A stretch of 61,156 nt of DNA, from contig NZ_BMTO01000018.1 of assembly GCF_014649715.1 (NCBI RefSeq), positions 114,899-176,054 on the forward strand, read 5' to 3'. The notes below the pieces were generated by a model. The model did no database searches. It worked only from the letters and a program-made list of their open reading frames with translations, and had not been told where the DNA came from. This stretch comes from Streptomyces lateritius. Lineage in GTDB: Bacteria > Actinomycetota > Actinomycetes > Streptomycetales > Streptomycetaceae. Of the stretch, positions 45,741 through 54,638 are shown one piece after another. The position numbers and the translations under genes were made by a program. Within the stretch, counting starts at the first letter, position 1. The number at the start of each line of letters is the position of its first letter.

Positions 45741-47039
45741 ATGACACAGACACGACACACAAGCTGGCGGGTTCGGATGGCCGTCCTCGGCTCCGCGCTC
45801 GCCACCCTCGCCGGCAGCCTCGCGGTCGTCGGGGCGGGAGCGGGCGAGGCGCAGGCGGCGATGCCCTTCGGGCAGCTAGACCCGGCCGCCGTATCGGAAT
45901 TCAAGCTCTATGCCGGCACCACCTTCGCCGACAACGACAAGGCCATCACGGCCGTCGAGGCCCAGGGGGCCGTCACCGTCCAGAACTCCACCCAGGTCCT
46001 CACCTCCGGCGGCCGCACCGGCATCAACAACCTGTGCCACACGACCGGGCTGGCCACCGGTCTCAGCCCCGCCGGCTTCTGCTGGGACAAGGGCGACGAC
46101 ACCTCCAACTCGTGGACGGACACGGGCGGCTGGACTCCGCAGGGCATCACCGGCTCGTACGACGCCCAGCCCGACGGCAAGGTGGACGGGCGCACGGCCT
46201 TCCTCGCCTCCTGGCACTTCAGCCGGGGAATGCAGGGCCCCAGCCCCGTGCCCAACGAGTTCGCCCGGGTCAGCCTCGTCAACGCCGAGGGCGGGCAGAT
46301 CCGCTACAACCACCTGCTGCTGGTCAAGCCGACCGTCGACGCGAACGGCAAGGGCAGTTTCACGCGCGTCAGCAGCCATGCGGACGGCGTGGTCTGGTAC
46401 GGCAACCGGGTCTTCGTCGCCAACGGGCGCTGGCTCCAGGTCTACGACCTCCGGCACATCTGGAAGGTCAACTCCAGCACCGAGGCGGTCGGCATCTCCG
46501 GCACCACGTCCTCGGCCCGCTGGAGCAACTACGCCCTGCCGATGATCGGCGAGTACGTCACCACCAGCGACGGCGGCGCCTGCTCGACCACCACCGGCGA
46601 CCGCCCCTGCCTCAACTCCCTCAGCCTCGACCGTTCCGGTCAGGACGGACTGGTCTCGGCCGAGTTCAAGCGGGGCGCGGCGGGCGGCCGGGTCATCCGC
46701 TGGGCGCTCGACGCCAACTCGGCCCTGCCCTACGGGCACGCGACCGTCGGATACTCCTCCCCGATCTGGGGCATGCAGGGCGCGGCGACCGACGGCACCG
46801 ACTACTACCTCGCGGGCGACTGCCCCTCGGGGGTCGGCGGAGGCTCGGGAGACCCGGCCGGCGCACCCTTCTCCTGCATCCACAAGGCACGTCCCGACGC
46901 GGCGCCGCACGTCCTGACGACCTCTCCGGTCTACACGCAGAACCTCGGGTACGCGCCGTCCACCGGCCGGATCTGGGGACTCAACGAGAGGATCAACTCC
47001 ACGAACGGCGTCAGGGTGGTGTTCTCCATCAACCGCTGA
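45741..47039 (+). CDS. Secreted protein of unknown function
   Basis: A 432-residue exported protein. The signal peptide runs to about residue 40 (ALATLAGSLAVVGAGAGEAQ then AA). The mature part is rich in aromatic/Gly beta-strand repeats (GVVWYGNRVFVANGRWLQVY, YSSPIWGMQGAATDGTDYYL, YTQNLGYAPSTGRIWGLNER), consistent with a beta-propeller; six cysteines could form disulphides. No catalytic motif recognised. It stands divergent from the PhoX-like gene. Confidence 0.82.
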   Translation: MTQTRHTSWRVRMAVLGSALATLAGSLAVVGAGAGEAQAAMPFGQLDPAAVSEFKLYAGTTFADNDKAITAVEAQGAVTVQNSTQVLTSGGRTGINNLCHTTGLATGLSPAGFCWDKGDDTSNSWTDTGGWTPQGITGSYDAQPDGKVDGRTAFLASWHFSRGMQGPSPVPNEFARVSLVNAEGGQIRYNHLLLVKPTVDANGKGSFTRVSSHADGVVWYGNRVFVANGRWLQVYDLRHIWKVNSSTEAVGISGTTSSARWSNYALPMIGEYVTTSDGGACSTTTGDRPCLNSLSLDRSGQDGLVSAEFKRGAAGGRVIRWALDANSALPYGHATVGYSSPIWGMQGAATDGTDYYLAGDCPSGVGGGSGDPAGAPFSCIHKARPDAAPHVLTTSPVYTQNLGYAPSTGRIWGLNERINSTNGVRVVFSINR

Positions 47040-47107
47040 GCCGGCAGCGCGACCGGGTCGGCCGAGCCTTTGTGGTGAGCTCGTGAGCCCAGCCCCGAGC
47101 AGGACCC

Positions 47108-47686
47108 TCAGCCGGGGGACTCGCCCGACTCGAGCAGCGCCTTGAGGGCGGCGAGCCGCTCGCGCCAGAACTCCTTGTACGCCGCGACCGCGTCCGCGTC
47201 CGGGAGTCTGGTGTGGCCGAGGCCGACCTGGGTCCTGCCCGCTTCCTTCGGTGTCAGGTAGACCGCGATCCGGCTCGCCCCGCCGTCCCAGTCCGCCGTC
47301 AGAGACTTCCCCGGCCGGTGGGCGCGTACCTCCAGCTCTCCTTCCGGGAGCCAGCGGCGGCGCAGCTCCTCGTCGGCGAAGGCGGCCGTGCAGCGGGCGG
47401 CCGGGGCGTTCACCGTCTTGCTCGCGCTCAGCTGCCAGTCGCCGGCGGAGGACTGGCCGACCTCGCGCATGCCGCGCTCCTGCTCGTAGCCGACGGTGAT
47501 CGACTGTGCGTGCCAGCCGCTCACGCTCTCGGCCTCGACCAGATGCCGGGCGATCTCGGTGTGGCCGCGGCCCGTCGCACCCCAGGCGTCGAGCAGGGCG
47601 AACCAGTCGGCCCAGCCCTTGCCGGTCGCGTCGGCGAGCGCCTCGTCCGAGAGCTTCTCGATGATCCTCTTGCCTGCGGGGCTCAT
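47108..47686 (-). CDS. DUF4287 + SRPBCC (AHSA1-like) protein
   Basis: A 192-residue protein. The N-terminal domain (LADATGKGWADWFALLDAWG, GHTEIARHLVEAESVSGWHA) fits DUF4287; the C-terminal half (SASKTVNAPAARCTAAFADE, RRRWLPEGELEVRAHRPGKS) is a START-like SRPBCC fold that binds hydrophobic ligands or acts as an Hsp90-activator-like module. No enzyme function can be stated. Confidence 0.83.
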   Translation of the reverse strand: MSPAGKRIIEKLSDEALADATGKGWADWFALLDAWGATGRGHTEIARHLVEAESVSGWHAQSITVGYEQERGMREVGQSSAGDWQLSASKTVNAPAARCTAAFADEELRRRWLPEGELEVRAHRPGKSLTADWDGGASRIAVYLTPKEAGRTQVGLGHTRLPDADAVAAYKEFWRERLAALKALLESGESPG

Positions 47687-47848
47687 GGTTCGACGCTAGC
47701 CGGATCCGGCCCACCCGGCCGCCCGGCGTCCGGGAGGTCCTTCGAAAAAAGACTCCGGCGCGGCGATGAGTTTCCGGACGGCGCCCCGTCTTAACTCTCG
47801 TAAGCGCCGATACGGCCGGTACGCACGAGACGGAAGAGAGAGACCCCG

Positions 47849-48259
47849 ATGAACCAGATGATCTTCGTGAACCTGCCCGTGAAGGACCTCGAGACCTCGA
47901 AGACCTTCTGGGGCAAGCTCGGCTACTCCTTCAACCCGCAGTTCTCCGACGACGCCGGCGCGTGTCTGGTCATCAGCGACACGATCTTCGCGATGTTGCT
48001 GACCGAGGCGAAGTTCAAGGAGTTCACCAAGCCGGGCAAGGAGATCGCCGACGCGACGAAGACGACCGAGGTGCTGATCGCGCTGAGCGCCGAGAGCCGC
48101 GAGAAGGTCGACGAGCTGGCGGACGGGGCCCTCGCCGCCGGCGGATCGGCGGCGAAGGAGCCCCTGGACTACGGCACCATGTACGGCCGCTCCTTCACCG
48201 ACCCGGACGGCCACCACTGGGAGGTCATGTGGATGGACCCCGCCGCCGTCCAGGGCTGA
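47849..48259 (+). CDS. VOC-family protein (glyoxalase/dioxygenase-like)
   Basis: A 136-residue vicinal-oxygen-chelate protein made of two beta-alpha-beta modules: MIFVNLPVKDLETSKTFWGK and RSFTDPDGHHWEVMWMDPAA. Metal ligands of true glyoxalases are only partly recognisable, so it may bind a small molecule or mediate resistance. GAAGAGAGAG lies before the ATG. Confidence 0.88.
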   Translation: MNQMIFVNLPVKDLETSKTFWGKLGYSFNPQFSDDAGACLVISDTIFAMLLTEAKFKEFTKPGKEIADATKTTEVLIALSAESREKVDELADGALAAGGSAAKEPLDYGTMYGRSFTDPDGHHWEVMWMDPAAVQG

Positions 48260-48266
48260 GCCCATC

Positions 48267-48288
48267 GACCGGTCACGGCTGACCGGTC
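48267..48288. terminator. Short palindromic terminator
   Basis: GACCGGTCA-CGGC-TGACCGGTC, a 9-bp stem between convergent VOC and SDR genes that touches the SDR stop codon. Confidence 0.6.
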
Positions 48289-49048
48289 ACGCCGAGACGC
48301 CTCCGTCGATCACGAGGTCCGTACCGACGGCCGATCCGGCGTCGTCCGAGGCGAGGTAGAGCACGGCCGCCGCGATCTCGGAGGCCGTCGAGATCCGGCC
48401 GAGCGGTGACTGCTCCTTCATCCGCACCTCCCGCTCGGCCTCGGTCTCACCGGGCAGCAGCGACATCGTCGAATCCGACGCGCCGGGGCTGACCGCGTTG
48501 ATCCGGACCCCGTCGGCGATGTGGTCCCGCGCGGCGGCCCGGGTGATCGCGGAGACGGCGGCCTTGGAGACCTGGTAGCCGAAGACGCCGGGGACGCGGA
48601 CGTGCGGTCCCAGGTTGGACGAGATGTTGACGATCGCGCCGCCGCCGTGCGCCCGCATGTGGCCGATCTCGGCCTGCAGGGAGTGCAGGACGCCCGTGAC
48701 GTTGATGTCCAGGAGCGTCTGCCAGTCCTCCAGCGGGAAGTCGGCGGCGGAGTGGCCGCCCCGGAAGACCCCCGCGTTGTTCACGGCGACGTCGAGGCCG
48801 CCGAAGAGTTCGACCGTGCGCCGGACGAGCCGCCGGGTGTCCTCCGCGCGGGACACGTCGGCGACCACGGCGGCGGCGGTGCCGCCGGCGGCCTCGATCA
48901 GGGACACCGTCTCGTCGAGGGCGGTGGCGCCCCGCCCCGAGACGACCACCTGCGCGCCCTCGGCGGCGAAGGCGAGCGCGACGGCCCGGCCGAGACCGCT
49001 TCCGGCGCCGGTGACGAGGACGGTCTTGTGCGTGAAGCGTGCGGACAT
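48287..49048 (-). CDS. SDR-family oxidoreductase
   Basis: A 253-residue classical short-chain dehydrogenase: cofactor motif VTGAGSGLGRAVALAF, NNAG, catalytic Ser in NISSNLG, Y-x3-K as YQVSKAAVSA, and the ending VGTDLVIDGGVSA. SGRGAT after strand 2 favours NADP(H). The ATG at 49046-49048 follows GAGGGAG. An MFS remnant lies just upstream on the same strand, with a TetR gene beyond; the three probably once formed one regulated unit. Confidence 0.93.
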   Translation of the reverse strand: MSARFTHKTVLVTGAGSGLGRAVALAFAAEGAQVVVSGRGATALDETVSLIEAAGGTAAAVVADVSRAEDTRRLVRRTVELFGGLDVAVNNAGVFRGGHSAADFPLEDWQTLLDINVTGVLHSLQAEIGHMRAHGGGAIVNISSNLGPHVRVPGVFGYQVSKAAVSAITRAAARDHIADGVRINAVSPGASDSTMSLLPGETEAEREVRMKEQSPLGRISTASEIAAAVLYLASDDAGSAVGTDLVIDGGVSA

Positions 49049-49093
49049 GTGGTGCCGACTCCCTCTGCGATGAAGCGCGATCACTTCGTGTGG

Positions 49094-49510
49094 TTACTTG
49101 ACCCGGGTGGTGAGCGCGGCCAGGGCGGCGAAGCCGACGGCCGTCGCGGCAGGCGACGAGGCGTCGCCGCCGAGCGTGAGGAGGGCGGCGAAGAGGACCG
49201 TGGGCCGCAGCTCCATCGCCGTGTCGAGGACGCCGCCCGCGAGCCCCGGCCGGTGCGGCGGTACGCCGTCGTTGGCCGGCGCCGCGGCCCCGGCGAAGGA
49301 GGCGGCGGCGGCCGGGAGCAGGAGCAGGCCGGGCAGCAGGCCGCACGAGAGCGGGTTTCCCGTCGTGGCGCCGAGGACGGAGAGCCCGCCCCGGGTCGCC
49401 ATCGCCCCGCCGTACGCCGCCGGTTCGGGGAAGGGGCCGCGGAGCACCGCCCTGGCGGCGGGAGCGACGAGTGCCGCGCCGAACCCCTGGGCGGACCGGG
49501 CGGGCGTGAA
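49094..49510 (-). pseudogene. Remnant of a DHA2-type MFS permease
   Basis: The frame reads ARSAQGFGAALVAPAARAVL then RGPFPEPAAYGGAMATRGGL, matching the TM4-TM5 region of DHA2 permeases, and jumps after GATTGNPLSCGLL to a segment matching TM11-TM12 (ANDGVPPHRPGLAGGVLDTA, LTLGGDASSPAATAVGFAAL). The middle eight or so spans and the N-terminus are gone, so an internal deletion has destroyed the gene. It sits between SDR and TetR genes. Confidence 0.7.
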
Positions 49511-49646
49511 CGGTGACGGGGTGTCGCCCGCTCCCCGGCCCGCTCCCCGGCCCGCACTCCGGCCCGGTCTCGGTCCCGCCTCCGTGCGCGGCCTCCGGCC
49601 CCGCGTACGCGCCGCGTCCCCAGTTCGGCATCACCCACCCCCGATC

Positions 49647-49661
49647 TTGACCGTACGTTCC
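49647..49661. promoter_or_regulatory. TetR operator-like site A
   Basis: TTGACCGTACGTTCC is the exact reverse complement of site B in the TetR promoter (50323-50337). It precedes the MFS remnant/SDR unit. Confidence 0.65.
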
Positions 49662-49669
49662 AATATCTG

Positions 49670-49708
49670 GGCCGAAAGAAAGGGCGCCACATGGCGCCCC
49701 TTTCGGCC
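49670..49708. terminator. TetR-gene terminator
   Basis: A 16-bp stem with a three-base bulge (GGCCGAAAG...GGGCGCC against GGCGCCCCTTTCGGCC), loop ACAT, lies 9 bases past the TetR stop. Confidence 0.8.
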
Positions 49709-49716
49709 GTGATCCC

Positions 49717-50301
49717 TCAGTCCAGCAGGGTCAGTGCCTGCTCCGCCGCGTCGCGGACCCTGGCCGGGTCGCTCGACGCCTTGCCGACCAGGCGGATGCC
49801 CTGCAGCAGCACGAGCAGCATCCGTGCCAGCGCCCGCGGGTCACGGTCCGCCGGCAGCTCCCCCTGGGCCCGCGCCCGGACGAGGGCCGAGTGGAGCAGG
49901 GTCTCGACCTGCTCCCAGCTCAGCTCGACCCGCTGGGCGACCGCGGTGTCGTGCGGCCCCAGCTCGGCCGCCGTGTTGGTGATGAAACACCCGGCCAGCC
50001 GGACCTCGTCCGACGCCGCCTCGGCGGCGAACCGGCGCACCACGGACCGTACGGCCGCCAAGGCGCTGTCCGGTTCGGAGAGTTCCGCGGTCAGGACGGG
50101 GTGGTTCGCCCCGCTGTAGCGTTCCATCGCCTTCATGTACAGCGCGTGCTTGTTGCCGAAGGTGGCGTAGATGCTGGCGCGGCCGATCCCGAGGTGCTCG
50201 ACGAGGTCCGACATCGTCGTCGCCTCGTAGCCGCGCCTCCAGAACAGCTCGAGCGCTGCCTGGAGCGCGGCGTCCGGATCGAATTCCTTGGTCCTGGCCA
50301 C
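49717..50301 (-). CDS. TetR-family regulator
   Basis: A 194-residue repressor with HTH TTMSDLVEHLGIGRASIYAT followed by FGNKHALYMKAM, and a C-terminal TetR_C-like domain (SDEVRLAGCFITNTAAELGP). Two copies of its probable operator precede it and one inverted copy stands before the MFS remnant, implying autoregulation and control of the former exporter/SDR unit. Ligand unknown. Confidence 0.92.
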   Translation of the reverse strand: MARTKEFDPDAALQAALELFWRRGYEATTMSDLVEHLGIGRASIYATFGNKHALYMKAMERYSGANHPVLTAELSEPDSALAAVRSVVRRFAAEAASDEVRLAGCFITNTAAELGPHDTAVAQRVELSWEQVETLLHSALVRARAQGELPADRDPRALARMLLVLLQGIRLVGKASSDPARVRDAAEQALTLLD

Positions 50302-50322
50302 GCTCTGACCCTATGGTCATCT

Positions 50323-50337
50323 GGAACGTACGGTCAA
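50323..50337. promoter_or_regulatory. TetR operator-like site B
   Basis: GGAACGTACGGTCAA, 22 bases upstream of the TetR start; inverted identical copy of site A. Confidence 0.65.
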
Positions 50338-50349
50338 GAACGCTCGGTG

Positions 50350-50363
50350 GGGACGTACGGTCA
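50350..50363. promoter_or_regulatory. TetR operator-like site C
   Basis: GGGACGTACGGTCA, one mismatch from site B, centres 27 bases apart. Confidence 0.55.
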
Positions 50364-50374
50364 GGAACCTCTGC

Positions 50375-50701
50375 TCACACGGTCCGCACCGGATACACCG
50401 TCACCGAGACCTCCTCGTCGTCCAGGCACTTGCCCGTCTCCAGGTCGAAGCGCTGCTTGAGCAGCGGCGAGGCCACGAACGGCCGCCCGCCCGCCGACCC
50501 CAGCAGCCCGCGGGACAGCACCTGGGCCCCGGTGAAGGGATCGCGGTTCTCGATCGCGTACGCGCGCCCCGACCGGTCCTTGAACAGTGCCGCCTGCCGG
50601 CCGTCCGGCAGCAGCGCCGCTACCCCCCGGCCCGGCGTCAGCCGGGAATCCTCGCAGATCGTCATCCAGGCGTCGGGCGACGGAGACAGTTCGAGCTTCA
50701 T
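50375..50701 (-). CDS. nirD: Nitrite reductase (NADH) small subunit
   Basis: A 108-residue Rieske-fold subunit (MKLELSPSPDAWMTICEDSR, QAALFKDRSGRAYAIENRDP, FVASPLLKQRFDLETGKCLD). As usual for NirD, the Cys-His ligands of a [2Fe-2S] cluster are missing. It assists NirB in reducing nitrite to ammonium. Starts 4 bases after nirB, so it is coupled. Confidence 0.94.
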   Translation of the reverse strand: MKLELSPSPDAWMTICEDSRLTPGRGVAALLPDGRQAALFKDRSGRAYAIENRDPFTGAQVLSRGLLGSAGGRPFVASPLLKQRFDLETGKCLDDEEVSVTVYPVRTV

Positions 50702-50705
50702 GGCT

Positions 50706-53246
50706 TCAGACCCTTTCCAGGCGGGTTCCGATGGTGAGGACCGTCAGGTCCGGCTTGATCTGGTCGCGCTCGGGCACGAACTTCACCGACGGGTCCGGCG
50801 CGTCCGGCGCGTTCACGAACGACACGAAACGGCGCAGCCGGTCGGGGTCGTCCAGGGTCTGCGCCCACTCGTCCTGGTAGTCGTCGACGTGCGCCGCCAT
50901 CAGCGCCTCCAGCTCGTCGCAGAGTCCCAGCGAGTCGTGCACGACCACGTCCTTGAGGTGCTCGAGGCCGCCCTCCAGGCGCTCGAGCCAGGTCGAGGTG
51001 CGCTCGAGGCGGTCGGCGGTACGGATGTAGAACATCAGGAACCGGTCGATCAGCCGCACCAGTTCGGCGTCCGACAGGTCCTGGGCCAGCAGGTCGGCGT
51101 GGCGCGGGGTCGCGCCGCCGTTGCCGCCGACGTACAGGTTCCAGCCGCTCGCCGTCGCGATGACGCCGAAGTCCTTCGACTGGGCCTCCGCGCACTCCCG
51201 CGCGCAGCCGGAGACGGCCGACTTGAGCTTGTGCGGGGAGCGCAGGCCCCGGTAGCGCAGCTCCAGCTGGATCGCCATCTTCACCGAGTCCTGGACGCCG
51301 TAGCGGCACCAGGTCTGGCCCACACAGGACTTCACCGTGCGCAGCGACTTCCCGTACGCGTGCCCCGACTCGAAGCCCGCGTCGACGAGCCGCGTCCAGA
51401 TCGCCGGAAGCTGGTCGACCCGGGCACCGAACAGGTCGATCCGCTGGCCGCCCGTGATCTTGGTGTAGAGCCCGAAGTCGCGGGCCACCTCCCCGATCAC
51501 GATCAGCTTCTCCGGGGTGATCTCACCGCCCGGGATGCGGGGGACGACCGAGTACGAGCCGTTGCGCTGCAGATTCGCCAGGAAGTGGTCGTTGGTGTCC
51601 TGCAGCGAGGCCTGCTCGCCGTCCAGGATGTAGCCGCTCGCCTTGATGACGGGCGCGAGGCTCGCCAGGATCGATCCGACCGTCGGCTTGCACACCTCAC
51701 AGCCGTCGCCGCCGCGCGCCTCCGGCCGCCCGTGCGAGTCGATCAGCTCGGCGAAGGAGGTCAGCCGCAGAGTGCGGGTGATCTCGTAGAGCTCGCTTCG
51801 GGTGTACGAGAAGCAGCCGCAGAGCCCTTTGTCGGTGGCCGCCGGCAGCAGCTGGCCGATCACCTTCAGGCAACTGCCGCAGCCGGTGCCCGCCTTGGTG
51901 CACTTCTTCACCTCGGGCAGCGACGTGCACTGGCTGATCGCGTGCTTGGTGACGTTGTGGCAGGAGCAGATCACCGCGTCGTCGGGCAACGAGGACGGGC
52001 CCAGCGCGACCGGCGCGCCCGCGCCTGCCGGCAGCACCAGCTGCTCGGGGGAGACCGGCGGCACGGAGCCGGTGAGCGGCCGCAGCATGCCGTACGAGTC
52101 GGCGTCGCCGACCAGCACACCGCCGAGCAGCACGCCGTCCCGGTCGACCACGAGCTTCTTGTAGACACCGGAGCGCGAGTCCGAGTAGACGACGTCGAGG
52201 CAGCCCTCGGCCGTGCCGTGCGCGTCGCCGAAGGAGGCCACGTCCACGCCGAGCAGCTTCAGCTTGGTCGACATGTCGGCACCCGTGAAGGAGTGCTCCT
52301 CGGCCGAGGCGATCGTCGCCGCCGCCGTCTGCGCCATCTCGTAACCGGGCGCCACCAGGCCGTACACCCGGCCGTCCGAGGCCAGGGCGCACTCACCGAT
52401 CGCGAAGACGGCGGGGTCGGAGGTACGGCACTGCTCGTCGACCGCGATGCCGCCCCGCTCGCCGACGGCCAGACCGCAGTCGCGCGCGAGCTGGTCCCGG
52501 GGCCGTACGCCGGCCGAGAAGACCACCATGTCGACGGGGAGGTCGGAGCCGTCCGAAAGGCGCATGCCGGTCACCGCGCCGTCCGTGGTCAGGACCTCCT
52601 GCGTACCCGTACCGGTGTGGACGCTCAGCCCCATCTGCTCGATCGTGCGCAGCAGCGCCGCGCCACCGCCCTCGTCGACCTGCACGGGCATCAGCCGCGG
52701 CGCGAACTCCACGACGTGCGTCCGCAGGCCGAGGCCCTTGAGCGCGCCCGCCGCCTCCAGACCCAGCAGACCGCCGCCGACGACCGCGCCGGTCGTCGCG
52801 GTCTTCGCGTACTCCTCGATCGCCAGCAGGTCCTCGATGGTCCGGTAGACGAAACAGCCGCGCGCGTCCTTGCCGGGGACCGGCGGGACGAAGGGGTACG
52901 AGCCGGTGGCCAGGACCAGCGTGTCGTACGCGAAGACCTGCCCGGATCGGGCGGTGACCGTGCGGGCCTCGCGGTCGATCGTCTCGGCCGGGTCGCCGAC
53001 GTACAGCTCGATGCCGTGCTTGGCCATGAAGCCGTCCTCGACCATCGACAGGTCGTCGGGGGTACGGCCGGAGAAGTAGGAGGTCAGCTGGACACGGTCG
53101 TAGGCGGGGCGGGGCTCCTCGCAGAGCACCACGACGCGCGCCCGCTCGGTGACGCCGCGGTCCGCGAGCGCCTCCAGGAAGCGCTGGCCGACCATTCCGT
53201 GGCCGACCAGGACGACGGTGGGGGTGTGCGTGGGCGTGGTCGACAT
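50706..53246 (-). CDS. nirB: Nitrite reductase (NADH) large subunit
   Basis: An 846-residue cytosolic NADH-nitrite reductase. N-terminal FAD/NAD half (VVLVGHGMVGQRFLEALADR, GAVVGGGLLGLEAAGALKGL), a BFD-type [2Fe-2S] segment (ICSCHNVTKHAI ... GCGSCLKVIGQLL), then the siroheme/4Fe-4S sulfite-reductase half with CVGQTWCRYGVQDSVKMAI and SGCARECAEAQSKDFGVIA. ATG at 53244-53246 is chosen because GGAGG is 8 bases upstream; an ATG six codons earlier has no site. One base separates it from the FAD gene stop. Confidence 0.96.
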   Translation of the reverse strand: MSTTPTHTPTVVLVGHGMVGQRFLEALADRGVTERARVVVLCEEPRPAYDRVQLTSYFSGRTPDDLSMVEDGFMAKHGIELYVGDPAETIDREARTVTARSGQVFAYDTLVLATGSYPFVPPVPGKDARGCFVYRTIEDLLAIEEYAKTATTGAVVGGGLLGLEAAGALKGLGLRTHVVEFAPRLMPVQVDEGGGAALLRTIEQMGLSVHTGTGTQEVLTTDGAVTGMRLSDGSDLPVDMVVFSAGVRPRDQLARDCGLAVGERGGIAVDEQCRTSDPAVFAIGECALASDGRVYGLVAPGYEMAQTAAATIASAEEHSFTGADMSTKLKLLGVDVASFGDAHGTAEGCLDVVYSDSRSGVYKKLVVDRDGVLLGGVLVGDADSYGMLRPLTGSVPPVSPEQLVLPAGAGAPVALGPSSLPDDAVICSCHNVTKHAISQCTSLPEVKKCTKAGTGCGSCLKVIGQLLPAATDKGLCGCFSYTRSELYEITRTLRLTSFAELIDSHGRPEARGGDGCEVCKPTVGSILASLAPVIKASGYILDGEQASLQDTNDHFLANLQRNGSYSVVPRIPGGEITPEKLIVIGEVARDFGLYTKITGGQRIDLFGARVDQLPAIWTRLVDAGFESGHAYGKSLRTVKSCVGQTWCRYGVQDSVKMAIQLELRYRGLRSPHKLKSAVSGCARECAEAQSKDFGVIATASGWNLYVGGNGGATPRHADLLAQDLSDAELVRLIDRFLMFYIRTADRLERTSTWLERLEGGLEHLKDVVVHDSLGLCDELEALMAAHVDDYQDEWAQTLDDPDRLRRFVSFVNAPDAPDPSVKFVPERDQIKPDLTVLTIGTRLERV

Positions 53247-53247
53247 C

Positions 53248-54615
53248 TCAGGAGCCTCCGTCATGGGTGAGCAGGTGAAGCAGGGGAGCGTGCGGGAGGG
53301 CCTCGTCGCCCTCCCAGGCCCGGGCGAGCGCCCCGACCGCGGCGAGATCACCGAGCAGCACGCCGCCGACCAGACGGTCGCCGCGGACGACGACCTTGCG
53401 GTAGGCGCGGCGGGTGGCGTCGGTCAGCTGGACGACGTCGTCGCCCGGCTGGGCGGTGGCCTCGCCGAAGGAGGCGAGGTCGAGGGAGACGGGCCCGCCG
53501 AGGGTGAGCCGGGTGAGTGCCCGGGTCCCGGTGTAGGCGGGGACGGGAGGGCGGGGCAGGTCGCCGCCGGGAGCACCGGGAGCGCCGTGAGTTCCAGGAG
53601 CCCCAGTGGTGCCGGAGGTGCTGGAGGCGCCGGGAGCGCCGAAGGCCCCGTTCGGCGTCCCGGGTCCGGCGCTCGTGGCACGGGCCGCGCCCGCCGGCTC
53701 GCCGGCTCCCGGGGTGTACGCCGAGGCGGCGCCCGTCAGGACGGTCGCCAGCGCGTCGGCCTGTTCCAGGGCCGGCCCTGCCAGTCCGTAGACCTGGCCG
53801 TCGTGCTCGGCGCAGTCGCCGATGGCGTGGATGTAAGGATCGGAGGTCCGCAGCTCGTCGTCGACGACGATCCCCCTGCGGACGTCGAGACCGGCGTCCC
53901 GGGCGAGGCCGACGCGCGGCCGGACCCCGCAGGCCAGGACCACGACCTGGGCGTCGAGTACGAAACCGTCCGCCAGCTCGACGGCCGTCACCGCCCCGTC
54001 CTCCTGACGCAGACCGCTGACCCGGCACTCGGTGTGCACCTCGACGCCGAGGGACTCCACATGCTCGCGGAGCAGCGCCGAGGCCTGTGTGTCGAGCTGC
54101 CGTTCCATCAGGCGCTCACCCTGCTGGGTCAGCACCACCTCGGCGCCGAGCGCGGCCAGCGCGCGGGCCGCGGAGACCCCGAGCAGCCCGCCGCCGATGA
54201 CGACCGCGCGGATTCCGGGCCGGACGAGCGCCCGCAGCTCCATGCAGTCGTCGAGGGTACGGAACGGGTGGACGCCCGCCGGCAGCTGGGAACCGCGCAG
54301 CCCGCGCAGCGGCGGCAGCACCGGGTTGGAGCCGGTCGCCAGGACCAGACGGTCGTAGCCGACCGCCGTGCCGTCCTCGCACTCCACGATCCGGGCGGCG
54401 CGGTCGATGCGCACCGCCCGCACACCGCGCCGCACCGGCTCCTGGGGAGCCGGCAGCGCGATCACCTCGGGCGCGTACCGCCCGGCGAGGACGTCCGCGA
54501 GCAGCACCCTGTTGTACGGTGCGTGCGGCTCTTCGCCGAGGAGGGTGACGGGCAGGCGCTGGGCGAGCCGGACGCCCGCCGTTCCGCCTCCGACCACCAC
54601 GATCCGTGTACTCAT
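53248..54615 (-). CDS. FAD-dependent nitrite-reductase-type oxidoreductase with collagen-like insert
   Basis: A 455-residue FAD/NAD(P) oxidoreductase (VVVGGGTAGVRLAQRLPVTL, VVIGGGLLGVSAARALAALG, GDCAEHDGQVYGLAGPALEQ), homologous to the N-terminal half of NirB and to nitrate/nitrite electron-transfer subunits. About residues 345-400 are a Gly/Ala/Pro-rich low-complexity insert (GAPGASSTSGTTGAPGTHGA), absent from relatives I know. First gene of the nirB-nirD unit; the GlnR-like box lies 24 bases upstream of its ATG. Probably passes electrons to assimilatory nitrate or nitrite reductase. Confidence 0.88.
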   Translation of the reverse strand: MSTRIVVVGGGTAGVRLAQRLPVTLLGEEPHAPYNRVLLADVLAGRYAPEVIALPAPQEPVRRGVRAVRIDRAARIVECEDGTAVGYDRLVLATGSNPVLPPLRGLRGSQLPAGVHPFRTLDDCMELRALVRPGIRAVVIGGGLLGVSAARALAALGAEVVLTQQGERLMERQLDTQASALLREHVESLGVEVHTECRVSGLRQEDGAVTAVELADGFVLDAQVVVLACGVRPRVGLARDAGLDVRRGIVVDDELRTSDPYIHAIGDCAEHDGQVYGLAGPALEQADALATVLTGAASAYTPGAGEPAGAARATSAGPGTPNGAFGAPGASSTSGTTGAPGTHGAPGAPGGDLPRPPVPAYTGTRALTRLTLGGPVSLDLASFGEATAQPGDDVVQLTDATRRAYRKVVVRGDRLVGGVLLGDLAAVGALARAWEGDEALPHAPLLHLLTHDGGS

Positions 54616-54638
54616 GTCTCGAAGAGTGCGGTGCGGGT

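Noticed and set aside
49527..49557. Tandem CCCGCTCCCCGG-type repeats
   Set aside because: Short GC-rich slippage repeat; too few and too degenerate for a CRISPR array or a defined element.
50313..53270. 985-codon plus-strand frame antisense to nirB
   Set aside because: Shadow of nirB; repetitive Arg/Val/Asp content and no homology recognised.
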